Below, one piece after another: positions 1 through 9,916 of a stretch of DNA of 64,000 bases; position 1 is the first letter of the stretch, and each line of letters opens with the position of its first letter. A model generated the notes under the pieces. That model made no database searches and was not told the DNA's origin. It saw only the letters and a list, made by a program, of their open reading frames with translations. The translations under genes and the position numbers were made by a program. The DNA comes from Candidatus Rokuibacteriota bacterium (GTDB lineage Bacteria > Methylomirabilota > Methylomirabilia > Rokubacteriales > CSP1-6). The stretch covers positions 85,605 through 149,604 of the forward strand of contig JAUSJX010000022.1 of the NCBI GenBank assembly GCA_030647435.1, written 5' to 3'.

Positions 1-634
1 TCTCGCGGTGGGTGGACGGCATCGCCGCGCGCGTCTTCGCCCACAAGACGCTCGAGGAGCTGGCCGCTCACGCAACGATCCCCGTGATCAATGCGCTCTC
101 AGACCTCGAGCACCCGTGCCAGGCCATGGCGGACCTCTACACGCTCTGGGAGCGGGGGATCGAGCTCAAGGGGCTCGAGCTGGCTTGGATCGGGGACGGT
201 AACAATGTCTTCAACTCGGTGCTGCTCCTCTCGGCGCTGATGGGCGTCAGGGTGCGCGCCGCCTGCCCGCCGGGCTACGAGCCTGCGCCAGCCGTGCTCG
301 ACGCCTGCGGCGCCCTGGGCGGCCTGGTGCGGGTCACCACGGACGCCCGCGAAGCGGCCGAGGGCGCCGACGTGCTCTACACCGACGTCTGGATCAGCAT
401 GGGACAGGAGGCCGAGCGCGAGAAGCGGCTCGAGGCCTTCCAGCGATACCAGGTCACCGAGACGCTCCTGGGATTCGCCTCGCCGAAGGCGCTCGTCATG
501 CACTGCCTGCCGGCGCACCGCGGGGAGGAGATCACCGACGCGGTCCTGGACGGGCCGCGCAGCATCGTCCTCGACCAGGCCGAGAACCGCCTGCACGTCC
601 AGAAGGGCATCGTGATGCACCTGTCGGGGGCGGC

Positions 635-638
<4 letters not shown>
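1..638 (+). CDS. argF: ornithine carbamoyltransferase, C-terminal part (5' end outside window)
   Basis: Cytoplasmic enzyme that joins carbamoyl phosphate and ornithine to give citrulline in arginine synthesis. The reading frame is open from base 3, so the gene starts upstream of the window; about 211 residues are visible. The family motif HPCQAMADL lies at about 109-135 and the ornithine-binding motif [10 protein letters not shown] at about 499-528, followed by the usual DQAENR tail. The stop overlaps the start of argG by 4 nt (ATGA at 635-638), so the two consecutive pathway enzymes are probably translated together. Identity is clear; only the start is missing. Confidence 0.95.
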
Positions 639-1843
<1,205 letters not shown>

Positions 1844-1856
1844 GTCGCCCCCGGCC

Positions 1857-2651
1857 ATGCGCGTCCACGTGGCGCTGACACCGGGGGAATTCCCCGATCT
1901 CGTACTCGGCGGCCGAGCGGCCCTCGTTGTGGACGTGCTCCGTGCCACGAGCATGGTCATCGCGGCCTTCGACGCGGGCTGCGCGCGCGTCATCCCCGTG
2001 GCGGGCGCCGCCGAGGCGCGCGAGCGGGCTCGGGCGCTGGCTCCGGAGCCCGTCCTGCTGGCCGGCGAGCGCGGCGGAGAGCCGATCGAAGGTTTCGATC
2101 TCGGCAATTCTCCGCTCGACTGCAGTCCCGAGCGCGTCGGCGGGCGCAGCATCCTGCTCACCACGACCAACGGCACGGCTGCCATGCTCAGGGCATCGCA
2201 GGCCGACGCGGCGGCTGTCGCCGCGCTGACCAATGTCGGGGCGGCGGTGCGCTGGGCCGTCTCGGAGGGGAGAGACCTGACGGTGCTGTGCGCGGGCGAG
2301 AAGGGGGGGTTCTCTCTCGAAGACGCCGTCTGCGCGGGCCTCCTGGCCGAGGGTATCGTTCGGGCGGCGGCTGGGGCGACGCTGAGCGACGCCGCCCAAG
2401 CGGTCCGCTGCCTGGGGATCCTCTACGGCGCGCGCCTCGACAGGCTGCGGAGCGACTCCGGCTGGGCGCGCCACCTCGAGGCCCGCGCGCGCGGGGCGGA
2501 CCTCGACTGCTGTCTGCGGCTCGACACGTCAGCCGTCGTGCCGGTGCTGACGGGCGGGGCGATTACGGCTGGGTCCGGCGTCTTGACTTGGCCCGCCGCC
2601 GGAGCCGATACTCGACCGGGCCGCCCTGCGGGCCCGGGTGCGAATCGATGA
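1857..2651 (+). CDS. comB: 2-phosphosulfolactate phosphatase family protein (ComB-like)
   Basis: A 264-residue protein of the ComB family, whose characterised members remove phosphate from 2-phosphosulfolactate in coenzyme M synthesis. It shows the family segments VVDVLRATS (about residue 23), LAGERGG, GFDLGNSP and LTTTNGT. No other coenzyme M genes are near, and many bacteria without coenzyme M carry this family, so the substrate in this organism is uncertain. It starts 13 nt after argG and overlaps pgsA by 4 nt (ATGA at 2648-2651). Confidence 0.85.
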   Translation: MRVHVALTPGEFPDLVLGGRAALVVDVLRATSMVIAAFDAGCARVIPVAGAAEARERARALAPEPVLLAGERGGEPIEGFDLGNSPLDCSPERVGGRSILLTTTNGTAAMLRASQADAAAVAALTNVGAAVRWAVSEGRDLTVLCAGEKGGFSLEDAVCAGLLAEGIVRAAAGATLSDAAQAVRCLGILYGARLDRLRSDSGWARHLEARARGADLDCCLRLDTSAVVPVLTGGAITAGSGVLTWPAAGADTRPGRPAGPGANR

Positions 2652-3223
2652 ACCTTCCCATCGCGTTGACGCTGTTCCGGATCGTCCTGGTCCCGCTCAT
2701 CATCGTCTTCGTGATCTCCTCCGATCGCCTCTGGGTGCTGATCGCCGCCGTCATCTTCGTCGCCGCCTCGCTCACCGACTGGCTCGACGGGCGCATGGCG
2801 CGACGCCGGAACCAGGTGACGCGGTTCGGGACCCTGCTCGACCCGGTGGCGGACAAGCTGCTCGTTGCCGCCGCGCTCGTCGCCCTGGTGCAGGTGGAGA
2901 TGATCGGCGCCTGGGTCGCCATGGTCATCATCGGCCGCGAGCTGGCCGTGACGGGACTCCGAGGCGTCGCGCTCTCCATGGGCGTGGTGGTGCCCGCCTC
3001 CAAGTTCGGCAAGCTCAAGACCGTCTCCCAGTACGTCGCCATCACGATCCTCATTCTCGAGCGCGGGGTGCCGCCCGAGTACGTGCCCTTCCACCTCATC
3101 TCGGTGGTCGCGCTGTGGGGCGCCCTGGTGCTGACGGTTGTCTCGGGCGCCGACTACTTCTACCGGTTTTTCGTCAAGGCGGGGCCGCGGGCGATCATCA
3201 AGGACCAGGAACGCTGGCCGTGA
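2648..3223 (+). CDS. pgsA: CDP-diacylglycerol--glycerol-3-phosphate 3-phosphatidyltransferase
   Basis: Membrane enzyme that makes phosphatidylglycerol phosphate from CDP-diacylglycerol and glycerol-3-phosphate. The 191-residue protein has several hydrophobic segments and the CDP-alcohol phosphotransferase signature D-x2-D-G-x2-A-R-x8-G-x3-D-x3-D, seen as DWLDGRMARR followed by GTLLDPVADK. The ATG at 2648 is chosen because it overlaps the comB stop and gives a normal family length; an open frame continues further upstream but lies inside comB. It overlaps plsY, another phospholipid gene, by GTGA at 3220-3223. Confidence 0.93.
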   Translation: MNLPIALTLFRIVLVPLIIVFVISSDRLWVLIAAVIFVAASLTDWLDGRMARRRNQVTRFGTLLDPVADKLLVAAALVALVQVEMIGAWVAMVIIGRELAVTGLRGVALSMGVVVPASKFGKLKTVSQYVAITILILERGVPPEYVPFHLISVVALWGALVLTVVSGADYFYRFFVKAGPRAIIKDQERWP

Positions 3224-3816
3224 GGGCGCTGGGCCTCGTCGGGGTCTATCTCATCGGCTCGATCCCTATCGGGTTCCTGGTCGCCCGCGCCGCGGGAGGC
3301 TTCGACATCCGGGGCAAGGGCAGCGGCACCATCGGCGCCACCAACGTCCTCCGGACTCTCGGCCCCGTCCCCGCGGTGCTGACATTGCTCGGCGACGTTG
3401 CAAAGGGTTATGTTGCCGTCAGAGGGGCAGAAGTGATTGGGCCCGAGCCCGTGTGGGGCGCCGCGGGGGCGGTGCTCGCCATCGTGGGGAACTGCTGGCC
3501 GGTATTCCTCCGCTTCAAGGGAGGCAAGGGCGTGGCCACGGCGCTGGGGGCCTTCCTCGCGCTGACTCCGAGAGCCATCCTGCTCGCGATGGCCGTGTGG
3601 ATTGTCCTCACGGCGGCCTTCCGCTACGTGTCGCTCGCCTCCATCCTGGGGTGCGTGAGCCTGGCGATCGGCGCGTGGCTCTTCGGCTATACGCCGATGT
3701 ACGCGGTGGCGGCGGCCTGCGCTGCCGCGGTCATCGTGTGGCGCCACCACGACAACGTGAAGCGGCTCCTCTCGGGCACGGAGCGCCGGCTTGGGGAGCG
3801 GGCGTCTACCGTATGA
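3220..3816 (+). CDS. plsY: glycerol-3-phosphate acyltransferase PlsY
   Basis: Integral membrane acyltransferase that moves an acyl group from acyl phosphate to glycerol-3-phosphate, the first step of phospholipid synthesis. The 198-residue protein contains the PlsY motifs GSIPIGFLVAR, the G-S-G-x-I-G-A-T-N-V-L-R segment (GSGTIGATNVLR) and FKGGKGVAT. The GTG start overlaps the pgsA stop. The last codons and stop lie inside a five-unit 17-bp tandem repeat that runs on into the start of gpsA. Together with gpsA this gives an ordered supply of phosphatidic acid precursors. Confidence 0.93.
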   Translation: MRALGLVGVYLIGSIPIGFLVARAAGGFDIRGKGSGTIGATNVLRTLGPVPAVLTLLGDVAKGYVAVRGAEVIGPEPVWGAAGAVLAIVGNCWPVFLRFKGGKGVATALGAFLALTPRAILLAMAVWIVLTAAFRYVSLASILGCVSLAIGAWLFGYTPMYAVAAACAAAVIVWRHHDNVKRLLSGTERRLGERASTV

Positions 3817-3892
3817 CAGCCTTTGGCGTATGACAAGCCTTGGCGGATGACAAGCTTTGGCGCATGACATTCCGGGGCGCATGACATCCCGC
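3808..3892 (+). repeat. five tandem 17-bp units between plsY and gpsA
   Basis: Five head-to-tail units at 3808, 3825, 3842, 3859 and 3876, each built around ATGACA. Units 2-5 begin GGCG; unit 2 is GGCGTATGACAAGCCTT and unit 4 is GGCGCATGACATTCCGG. The first unit carries the plsY stop (TGA at 3814) and the last carries the likely gpsA start (ATG at 3881). Because 17 is not a multiple of 3, the units fall in all three frames. Confidence 0.9.
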
Positions 3893-4903
3893 GGCGGCGC
3901 GGTGGCGGTCATCGGCGCCGGGAGCTGGGGGACGGCGCTGGCCGTCCAGCTCGGCCGGAGCGGCATGGCGGTGCGCCTCTGGGCCCGCGATCCGGCGCTG
4001 GCCCGGGCGATCGGCGGCGCGCGCGAGAACCGGCGCTATCTCCCCGACGTCCCCCTTCCAGAGAGCGTTGTCGCCGGCGCCGACCTCGTCGAGACGCTCG
4101 ACGGCAGCGACCTCGTGATCCTCGCGGTGCCGTCTCACTTTCTGCGCGGCGTCCTGCAGCCGATGGCGGCCGCGGTCCCCAGCGGGGCGGTGCTGCTTTC
4201 GGCGACCAAGGGTCTCGAGCCCTCGAGCACGCTCCGCATGTCCGAGCTTCTCTCCCAGATCCTCCCCGCGCACCAAGTCGCGGTGCTCTCGGGCCCGTCC
4301 TTCGCCCGCGAGGTGGCGCTGGGCAAGCCCACCGCGCTGGTCGTGGCTTCGACGGATGCCGGCGTCGCGCGGAGCCTCCAGGAGCGACTGAGCGCTCCCG
4401 CCTTCCGGCTCTACACGAACCGCGACGTCGTCGGGGTCGAGATCGGGGGCGCGCTGAAAAACGTGATGGCGATCGCCACCGGGCTCTCAGACGGGCTCGG
4501 GCTCGGCGAGAACGCGCGCGCGGCCCTCATCACCCGCGGCCTGGCTGAGATGGGGCGTCTGGCGGTCCACCTCGGAGGCCAGCCCGCGACGCTCGCGGGG
4601 CTGGCCGGGCTCGGCGACCTCGTGCTGACCTGCACGGGTTCACAGAGCCGCAACCACCGGCTCGGCCTGGCCGTCGCGAAAGGCCAGAGCTTGGCCCAGG
4701 CGGAAGGGTCGACTCCCATGGTCGCCGAGGGCGTGCGCACCGTCGCCTCGGCCAGGATCCTGGCGGGGCGGACCGGGGTGAGCATGCCGATTTGCGACGA
4801 GGTCTCGGCCGTGCTCTTCGAGGCGAAACCTGTGAAGGACGCGCTGGTTTCGCTCTTAGCCCGGGAGCCGCGCCCCGAGGAGGAGCACGCCGGCCGTGCC
4901 TGA
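3881..4903 (+). CDS. gpsA: NAD(P)-dependent glycerol-3-phosphate dehydrogenase
   Basis: Reduces dihydroxyacetone phosphate to glycerol-3-phosphate, the substrate of PlsY and PgsA just upstream. The Rossmann motif GAGSWGTALA starts about residue 11, the LSGPSFAREVA segment is near residue 137, and the catalytic-lysine region GALKNVMAIATGLSDGLG is near residue 190. The ATG at 3881 gives 340 residues, the usual length; a TTG at 3857 would add eight residues encoded by the tandem repeat and seems less likely. The end overlaps galT by 8 nt. Confidence 0.93.
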   Translation: MTSRGGAVAVIGAGSWGTALAVQLGRSGMAVRLWARDPALARAIGGARENRRYLPDVPLPESVVAGADLVETLDGSDLVILAVPSHFLRGVLQPMAAAVPSGAVLLSATKGLEPSSTLRMSELLSQILPAHQVAVLSGPSFAREVALGKPTALVVASTDAGVARSLQERLSAPAFRLYTNRDVVGVEIGGALKNVMAIATGLSDGLGLGENARAALITRGLAEMGRLAVHLGGQPATLAGLAGLGDLVLTCTGSQSRNHRLGLAVAKGQSLAQAEGSTPMVAEGVRTVASARILAGRTGVSMPICDEVSAVLFEAKPVKDALVSLLAREPRPEEEHAGRA

Positions 4904-5918
4904 GCTGAGGCGCGATCCCGTCGTCGGCCGATGGGTGATCATCTCGACCGAGCGCTCCAGGCGGCCCTCCGACTTCGCCTCCGCGCCGGTCCATCCAAAG
5001 GAGACCGGTCCCTGCGTCTTCTGCCCCGGGCAGGAGTCGCGCACGCCCGAAGAGATCCTCGCGGTGCGCGAGCCGGCGAGCCCGCCCAATGGCCCCGGAT
5101 GGGAGGTCCGGGTGGTGCCCAACAAGTTCCCGGCGCTCAGGATAGAGGGAGATCTCGAGCCCGCGGGCGAGGGCGTCTACGACCGGATGAACGGGATCGG
5201 GGCCCACGAAGTCATCATCGAGACCCCCGACCACGGCGCCTCGCTGGCGGGACTGCCTGAGACCCAGGTGGTCGCCGTGCTCGAGGCGTGGCGCCGGCGC
5301 ATGGTCGACCTCCAGAAGGACGCGCGCTTCGAGTACGTCAGCGTCTTCAAGAACCACGGCGAGGCCGCCGGCGCCTCGCTCGAGCACCCGCACTCCCAAC
5401 TCATCGCAACGCCCATCGTCCCCATGATGGTCGAGCAGGAGCTGGAGGGGGCGCTTCGTCACTTCCGCATGAAGAAGCGCTGTATCTGGTGCGACATCAT
5501 CCGCCAGGAGATGCAGGGGAGGGCCAAAGGTCTCGGCCGGCTCATCCTGGGCGAGGGGGGCTTCGTGGCGCTCTGCCCGTATGCTCCCCGCTTCCCATTC
5601 GAGACCTGGATCCTGCCCGAGGGCCACCGTTCGAGCTACGAAGACTCCGAGGGCGTGGATCTCGGGGCCCTCGCGAGGCTCCTGGGCGAGGTCTTGAGGC
5701 GGATGAACCGGGTACTAGGCGATCCCGCCTGGAACCTGAGCCTCCACTCGGCGCCGCTGAAGACTCCGACCCTCGACCACTTCCACTGGCACCTCGAAAT
5801 CATCCCAAAATTGACCAAGGTGGCGGGTTTCGAGTGGGGAACCGGCTTCTTCATCAACCCGACCCCCCCCGAGGAGGCCGCCCGGTATCTCCGGGAGGGA
5901 GTGCCGACGGCGACCTAA
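4896..5918 (+). CDS. galT: galactose-1-phosphate uridylyltransferase
   Basis: Transfers UMP between UDP-glucose and galactose-1-phosphate in the Leloir pathway, through a uridylyl-histidine intermediate. The 340-residue protein has the CVFCPG zinc-binding motif near residue 41, a HPHSQ segment near residue 164, a second Cys pair (CIWCD) and the catalytic HFHWHLE histidine triad near residue 291. The start is GTG at 4896, inside the end of gpsA. No other Leloir genes are in the window, so a related nucleotidylyltransferase role cannot be excluded. Confidence 0.9.
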   Translation: MPELRRDPVVGRWVIISTERSRRPSDFASAPVHPKETGPCVFCPGQESRTPEEILAVREPASPPNGPGWEVRVVPNKFPALRIEGDLEPAGEGVYDRMNGIGAHEVIIETPDHGASLAGLPETQVVAVLEAWRRRMVDLQKDARFEYVSVFKNHGEAAGASLEHPHSQLIATPIVPMMVEQELEGALRHFRMKKRCIWCDIIRQEMQGRAKGLGRLILGEGGFVALCPYAPRFPFETWILPEGHRSSYEDSEGVDLGALARLLGEVLRRMNRVLGDPAWNLSLHSAPLKTPTLDHFHWHLEIIPKLTKVAGFEWGTGFFINPTPPEEAARYLREGVPTAT

Positions 5919-5919
5919 G

Positions 5920-5948
5920 TTGACACCACCTAAGGCGTTTGTTACACT
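5920..5948 (+). promoter_or_regulatory. sigma-70-type promoter for the tRNA cluster
   Basis: A perfect -35 box TTGACA (5920-5925), a 17-bp spacer and a good -10 box TACACT (5943-5948) lie just after galT. The tRNA-Gly gene begins 31 nt after the -10 box, as expected for a stable RNA promoter with a short leader. It probably drives all three tRNAs. Confidence 0.8.
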
Positions 5949-5978
5949 CCGTCAGGCTTGTGAAGCAGATGATTTCTT

Positions 5979-6053
5979 GCGGGAATAGCTCAGTGGTAGA
6001 GCACAACCTTGCCAAGGTTGGGGTCGCGGGTTCGAATCCCGTTTCCCGCTCCA
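5979..6053 (+). tRNA. tRNA-Gly (GCC anticodon)
   Basis: Complete cloverleaf: acceptor arms GCGGGAA and TTCCCGC, D arm GCTCAGTGGTAGAGC, anticodon stem CAACC/GGTTG around loop TTGCCAA (anticodon GCC at 6011-6013), and T arm GCGGGTTCGAATCCCGT with normal TTCGAAT loop. The discriminator base T is followed by an encoded CCA. Confidence 0.97.
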
Positions 6054-6103
6054 TTGGTTCGATGCGGGGACCGGGGGTTGGACCGGACCCTGTTGACGTA
6101 TGT

Positions 6104-6179
6104 GGCGGCGTAGCCAAGTGGTTAAGGCGGAGGTCTGCAAAACCTCTATTCAGCGGTTCGAATCCGCTCGCCGCCTCCA
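6104..6179 (+). tRNA. tRNA-Cys (GCA anticodon)
   Basis: Acceptor arms GGCGGCG and CGCCGCC, D arm GCCAAGTGGTTAAGGC, anticodon stem GAGGT/ACCTC around loop CTGCAAA (GCA at 6137-6139), T arm AGCGGTTCGAATCCGCT, and encoded CCA. It lies 50 nt after tRNA-Gly. Confidence 0.97.
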
Positions 6180-6204
6180 CTACAGGCAGGCGGGCGCAGC
6201 AAGC

Positions 6205-6293
6205 GCCGGGGTGGCGGAACTGGGAGACGCAGCGGACTTAAAATCCGCTGGCCCTTTGGGGCCGTGGGGGTTCGATTCCCTCCCTCGGCACCA
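6205..6293 (+). tRNA. tRNA-Leu (TAA anticodon)
   Basis: Class II tRNA with a long variable arm (GGCCCTTTGGGGCC). Acceptor arms GCCGGGG and CCTCGGC pair with one G-T wobble, the anticodon stem AGCGGA/TCCGCT encloses loop CTTAAAA (anticodon TAA), the T arm contains GTTCGATTC, and CCA is encoded. Confidence 0.96.
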
Positions 6294-6359
6294 GCAGTGC
6301 GGTGAACTTCAGCGCGAGCGCCGCAGCAGGCAGCGCTCGGAATGACGGAGGAGACCTAG

Positions 6360-6797
6360 GTGCAGACCCTTAAGGTCGCGCGCAAGACCTTCACGATGTT
6401 GAGCGAGCACCGGACGCAGATCCTCGACATCACCAAGACGATCCGCGACGTCATGCTGAGCGCCGACATCAAGGAAGGCATCCTTCTCGTCAACTCGCTG
6501 CACACGACGTGCGCGCTCTTCGTCAACGAGTTCCAGGGCGCCCTGGTCGAGGACCTCAAGTCCATGATCGAGACCCTGGTGGCCGAGAACGACGGCTACC
6601 GGCACGACGACCCCCGCTACTCGGACTGCGAGCGCGGCAACGCGCATTCGCACCTCCGCGCCGCGCTGCTGGGCCGGAGCATCGCCGTCGGCATCAGCGG
6701 CGGGGAGCTGTCGCTGGGCCGCTTCCAGTCCATCCTCTTCGCCGAGCTCGACGGGCCGAGGCCGCGCAGCATCGATGTCCAGATCATGGGCATCTAG
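6360..6797 (+). CDS. YjbQ/UPF0047 family protein
   Basis: A 145-residue protein matching the compact YjbQ (UPF0047) fold. Some family members have been linked to thiamine phosphate synthase activity, but the physiological role is not settled. Visible landmarks are the LLVNSLHTTCALFVNE segment (about residues 41-56), the HDD pair near residue 82, and GNAHSHLRAALLG followed by GRFQSILFAELDGPR. The start is GTG at 6360 behind a GGAGGAGA-like ribosome site. It stands alone between the tRNAs and the radical SAM gene. Confidence 0.88.
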   Translation: MQTLKVARKTFTMLSEHRTQILDITKTIRDVMLSADIKEGILLVNSLHTTCALFVNEFQGALVEDLKSMIETLVAENDGYRHDDPRYSDCERGNAHSHLRAALLGRSIAVGISGGELSLGRFQSILFAELDGPRPRSIDVQIMGI

Positions 6798-6879
6798 CGC
6801 GGACTCTGCGCGAGGCGCCCCCCCGGTCTCCGCCGCTCCCGCGGCCTTAGCCCCCGACCCTCCGTGGTAGACTCGTTGC

Positions 6880-8586
6880 ATGTCGTGGAAACTCAAGAAA
6901 AAAGCTCAATCCCTCGTCGCCGGTGAAGAGGGTGTGGTCCGCAAGGACTGGGGCGGCCGCGTCTCGGTCGCGCTGGTCTACCCCAACACCTACGCCGTGG
7001 GCATGTCCAACCTGGGCTTCCAGACGATCTACGAGCACCTGAACGCCCTCCCCGACGCCGTCTGTGAGCGCGTGTTCTTCCCCGATCCCGAGGATTCCGA
7101 CGAGTACGCGCGCACCGGCACCGAGCCGTTCTCTCTGGAGTCGCTGCGTCCGCTCCGCGACTTCGACGTGGTCGGGTTCTCCGTCACCTACGAGGGCGAC
7201 TACATCAACGTGCTGCGGCTCCTCCGCATGGCGGGGATCCCCGCGCGGCCGGCGGATCGCGGGTCGGGTGACCCGTTGGTGCTCATGGGTGGGGTCTGCG
7301 CCTTCTCGAACCCGGAGCCCATGGCGCCCTTCATGGATGCCATCGCCGTCGGCGAGGGGGAGGAGCTGGTCGGGGAGATCGTCGCGGCCTACGCATCCTG
7401 CCGCGCCGACGGGCGGGACGGCCAGAGGCAGCGGGTGATAGAGCGGCTCAAGCCGCTCCAAGGCATCTACGTGCCCGCGGCCTACGACGTTCGTTACGCC
7501 GCCGACGGCACCATCGGCGCGGTCACCCCGCGTGACGCCGACGTGCCGGCCGTCGTGGTCAAGCGCCGGCTCGGCGACGTCAACCGTTTCGAAACGCGTT
7601 CCATTCTCAAGACCCCCAAGGCGGAATACGGCCACATGGCCCTTCTCGAGGTGGGCAAGGGTTGCGGAAGAGGGTGCCGCTTTTGTCTGGAAGGCCAGGT
7701 CTACCGGCCCGTGCGCCACCGGAGTCTCGAGTCGCTGCGCGAGTCCGTCGCCCAGATTGCCAAGGAGTCCAAGCGCGTGGGTCTCGTGGGCGCCTGCGTG
7801 TCGGACTACCCGTGGATAGGCGACCTCATGAAGATGCTCGAGGAGTACGGTGTCGAGGTCTCGATCTCCTCGCTGCGGGCCGACAGCCTGACCGAAGACC
7901 TAGTCGCCTCACTCCAGCGCGGCGGGCACCGGACGCTGACCATGGCGCCCGAGGCGGGCACGGAGAGGCTACGTCGAGTCATCCGTAAGGTCATCACGGA
8001 CGAGCAGCTCTACGCCGCCTGCGACCTCCTGCGCAAGTACGGCATCCCGAACCTCAAGTGCTACTTCATGATCGGGCAGCCGACCGAGACCATGGAGGAC
8101 GTGGAAGCCATCCCCGATCTGGCGCGACGCATGCTGGAGCGCCTGCGCGTGCCCGGGCCCGACGGTCACCCCTTCGGCAAGCTGACGCTGTCCGTGTCCT
8201 CCTTCGTGCCCAAGCCGTGGACGCCGTTCCAGTGGGCGCCCTTCGACGAGCCGCGCGACCTCGAGACCAAGCTCGAAGCGATCAAGAGCGGCGCGCGGCG
8301 GCTCCAGGTGCGGGTGGTGCACGAGAACCCGCGCGAGGCGGGGCTCCAGGCGCTGCTCGCGCGCGGCGACCGCCGGGTCGCCGACTTCCTCGAAATCGCC
8401 GCCCGGCTCGACGGGGACTGGCGCCGGGCGCTTCGCGAGTGGGGGGCGGACCCATCCTTCTACACGCGGCGCGAGCGCCCCGAGGGCGAGATCATGCCGT
8501 GGGACCACTTCGACGTCGGCGTGAAGAAGGCCGGTCTCCTTCGCGAATGGCAGCGCGCCGGGCTGGGCGAGCCGGTGCCGGCATGA
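6880..8586 (+). CDS. radical SAM protein with N-terminal B12-binding-like region (TIGR03960-like)
   Basis: A 568-residue radical SAM enzyme of unknown substrate. Residues about 1-180 resemble the cobalamin-binding-like half (YPNTYAVGMSNLGFQTIYE, VGFSVTYEGDY, LMGGVCAFSNPEP), and the radical SAM cluster motif CGRGCRFC is at about residues 261-268, with GACVSDYP and FMIGQPTET further on. It looks like the stand-alone form of a family that in some bacteria is fused to a DUF2344 domain; no such domain is present here. The stop overlaps the Rieske gene (ATGA at 8583-8586), suggesting a functional link with that protein or with moaA. Confidence 0.85.
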   Translation: MSWKLKKKAQSLVAGEEGVVRKDWGGRVSVALVYPNTYAVGMSNLGFQTIYEHLNALPDAVCERVFFPDPEDSDEYARTGTEPFSLESLRPLRDFDVVGFSVTYEGDYINVLRLLRMAGIPARPADRGSGDPLVLMGGVCAFSNPEPMAPFMDAIAVGEGEELVGEIVAAYASCRADGRDGQRQRVIERLKPLQGIYVPAAYDVRYAADGTIGAVTPRDADVPAVVVKRRLGDVNRFETRSILKTPKAEYGHMALLEVGKGCGRGCRFCLEGQVYRPVRHRSLESLRESVAQIAKESKRVGLVGACVSDYPWIGDLMKMLEEYGVEVSISSLRADSLTEDLVASLQRGGHRTLTMAPEAGTERLRRVIRKVITDEQLYAACDLLRKYGIPNLKCYFMIGQPTETMEDVEAIPDLARRMLERLRVPGPDGHPFGKLTLSVSSFVPKPWTPFQWAPFDEPRDLETKLEAIKSGARRLQVRVVHENPREAGLQALLARGDRRVADFLEIAARLDGDWRRALREWGADPSFYTRRERPEGEIMPWDHFDVGVKKAGLLREWQRAGLGEPVPA

Positions 8587-8891
8587 GCCGCCGCATTTTC
8601 GTCGGGCAGGTCGCCGACGTCCCGGTGGGAGAGGGGCGGGTCGTGGAGGCCGAAGGCAGGGCTCTCGCCCTCTTCAACGTGGACGGCGCCTTCTACGCCC
8701 TCGACAATGCCTGCGCGCACCGCGGCGGGCCGCTGGGCGAGGGAGATCTCGAAAGCACGGTGGTCGTGTGCCCGTGGCATGCCTGGCGCTGGGACGTGAA
8801 GACGGGCGCCAACGTCAACAACCCGGCCGTCAAGATACCCTGCTTCCCGGTCTCGGTGGACGGCGACCGTGTCTTCGTGGAGCTGCCGTGA
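8583..8891 (+). CDS. Rieske [2Fe-2S] protein, NirD-like
   Basis: A small soluble 102-residue Rieske ferredoxin. It has the two cluster motifs, C-x-H in ACAHRGGPLGEG near residue 45 and C-x2-H in CPWHAW near residue 63, which bind a [2Fe-2S] cluster through two Cys and two His. There is no membrane segment, so it is likely a cytosolic electron carrier or the small subunit of an oxidoreductase. It overlaps the radical SAM gene before it and moaA after it (GTGA at 8888-8891), which suggests service to one of these enzymes, though this is inference. Confidence 0.9.
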   Translation: MSRRIFVGQVADVPVGEGRVVEAEGRALALFNVDGAFYALDNACAHRGGPLGEGDLESTVVVCPWHAWRWDVKTGANVNNPAVKIPCFPVSVDGDRVFVELP

Positions 8892-9907
8892 TCCGCGACG
8901 CCTTCGCGCGGCCGCTCCGCAACCTCCGCCTCTCCGTCACCGACCGCTGCAACCTGCGCTGCGCCTACTGCATGCCGGAAGAGGAGTACGCGTGGCTGCC
9001 GCGCGCCGACATCCTGACCTTCGAAGAGATCGCGCGGCTGGTGGACGTCTTCGCCGGCCTCGGCGTGGACAAGGTGCGCTTCACGGGCGGCGAGCCGCTC
9101 CTGCGGAAGGACCTGCCCCGCCTCGTCAAGATGATCGCGGCCGAGCCCCGCATCCGCGACCTGGCCATTACGACCAACGGCATCCTTCTGGCCCAGGAGG
9201 CCCAGGCGCTCCGTGACGCGGGCATCCAGCGCGTGACGGTCAGCCTCGACACCCTCAAGCCGGATCGTTTCCGGGCGCTGACCCGTCGCGACGCGTACCA
9301 GCAGGTCCGCGAGGGGATCGAAGCCGTCAGCCGCACGGGCTGGCCCGGGCTCAAGCTCGACACCGTGGTGATGCGCGGGGTCAACGACGACGAGATGCTC
9401 GATCTGATCGAGTTCGCCCGCGGCGTGGCTGCCGAGCTGCGCTTCATCGAGTACATGGACGTGGGGGGCGCCACGCGCTGGTCCATGGACCAGGTCGTCG
9501 CGCGTGCCGAGATCCTCGAGCGCCTGGGCGCGCGCTATGGCCGGATCGAGCCCATCGTGGAAGAGTCATCGGCGCCCGCCGACCGCTTCCGGCTGCCGGA
9601 CGGGCTGAGCTTCGGGATCATCTCCTCGACCACGGCGCCCTTCTGCCAGACCTGCGACAGGAGCCGGCTCACCGCCGACGGGCAGTGGCTCCTGTGCCTG
9701 TATGCTACGGCCGGAATGGACTTGAGGAAACACTTGAGGGATGGCACTTCAAAAGATCATCTGGCATTGCTGATCCGCTCGGCATGGGAGAGGCGCCGGG
9801 ACAGGGGCGCGGAGCAGCGGCTCCTGCTCAAAGACCGGCAGCCCCTGGTCCAGATCGGCGAGCTCAAGGCCAAGCCCCATCTCGAGATGCACACTCGCGG
9901 AGGGTAG
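8888..9907 (+). CDS. moaA: GTP 3',8-cyclase, molybdopterin cofactor synthesis
   Basis: Radical SAM enzyme that starts molybdenum cofactor synthesis by rearranging GTP. The 339-residue protein has the N-terminal cluster motif CNLRCAYC near residue 20, the FTGGEPLLRKDL segment, and the C-terminal second cluster motif C-x2-C-x13-C (CQTCDRSRL ... LLCLY). The final GG residues, needed for activity in known MoaA proteins, are present. The start is GTG at 8888, fixed by the overlap with the Rieske gene. No other moa or mog genes are in the window. Confidence 0.95.
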   Translation: MIRDAFARPLRNLRLSVTDRCNLRCAYCMPEEEYAWLPRADILTFEEIARLVDVFAGLGVDKVRFTGGEPLLRKDLPRLVKMIAAEPRIRDLAITTNGILLAQEAQALRDAGIQRVTVSLDTLKPDRFRALTRRDAYQQVREGIEAVSRTGWPGLKLDTVVMRGVNDDEMLDLIEFARGVAAELRFIEYMDVGGATRWSMDQVVARAEILERLGARYGRIEPIVEESSAPADRFRLPDGLSFGIISSTTAPFCQTCDRSRLTADGQWLLCLYATAGMDLRKHLRDGTSKDHLALLIRSAWERRRDRGAEQRLLLKDRQPLVQIGELKAKPHLEMHTRGG

Positions 9908-9916
9908 TGAGCGCGT

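Noticed and set aside
5939..6345. Open frames across the tRNA cluster
   Set aside because: They are read-throughs of three well-formed tRNA genes.
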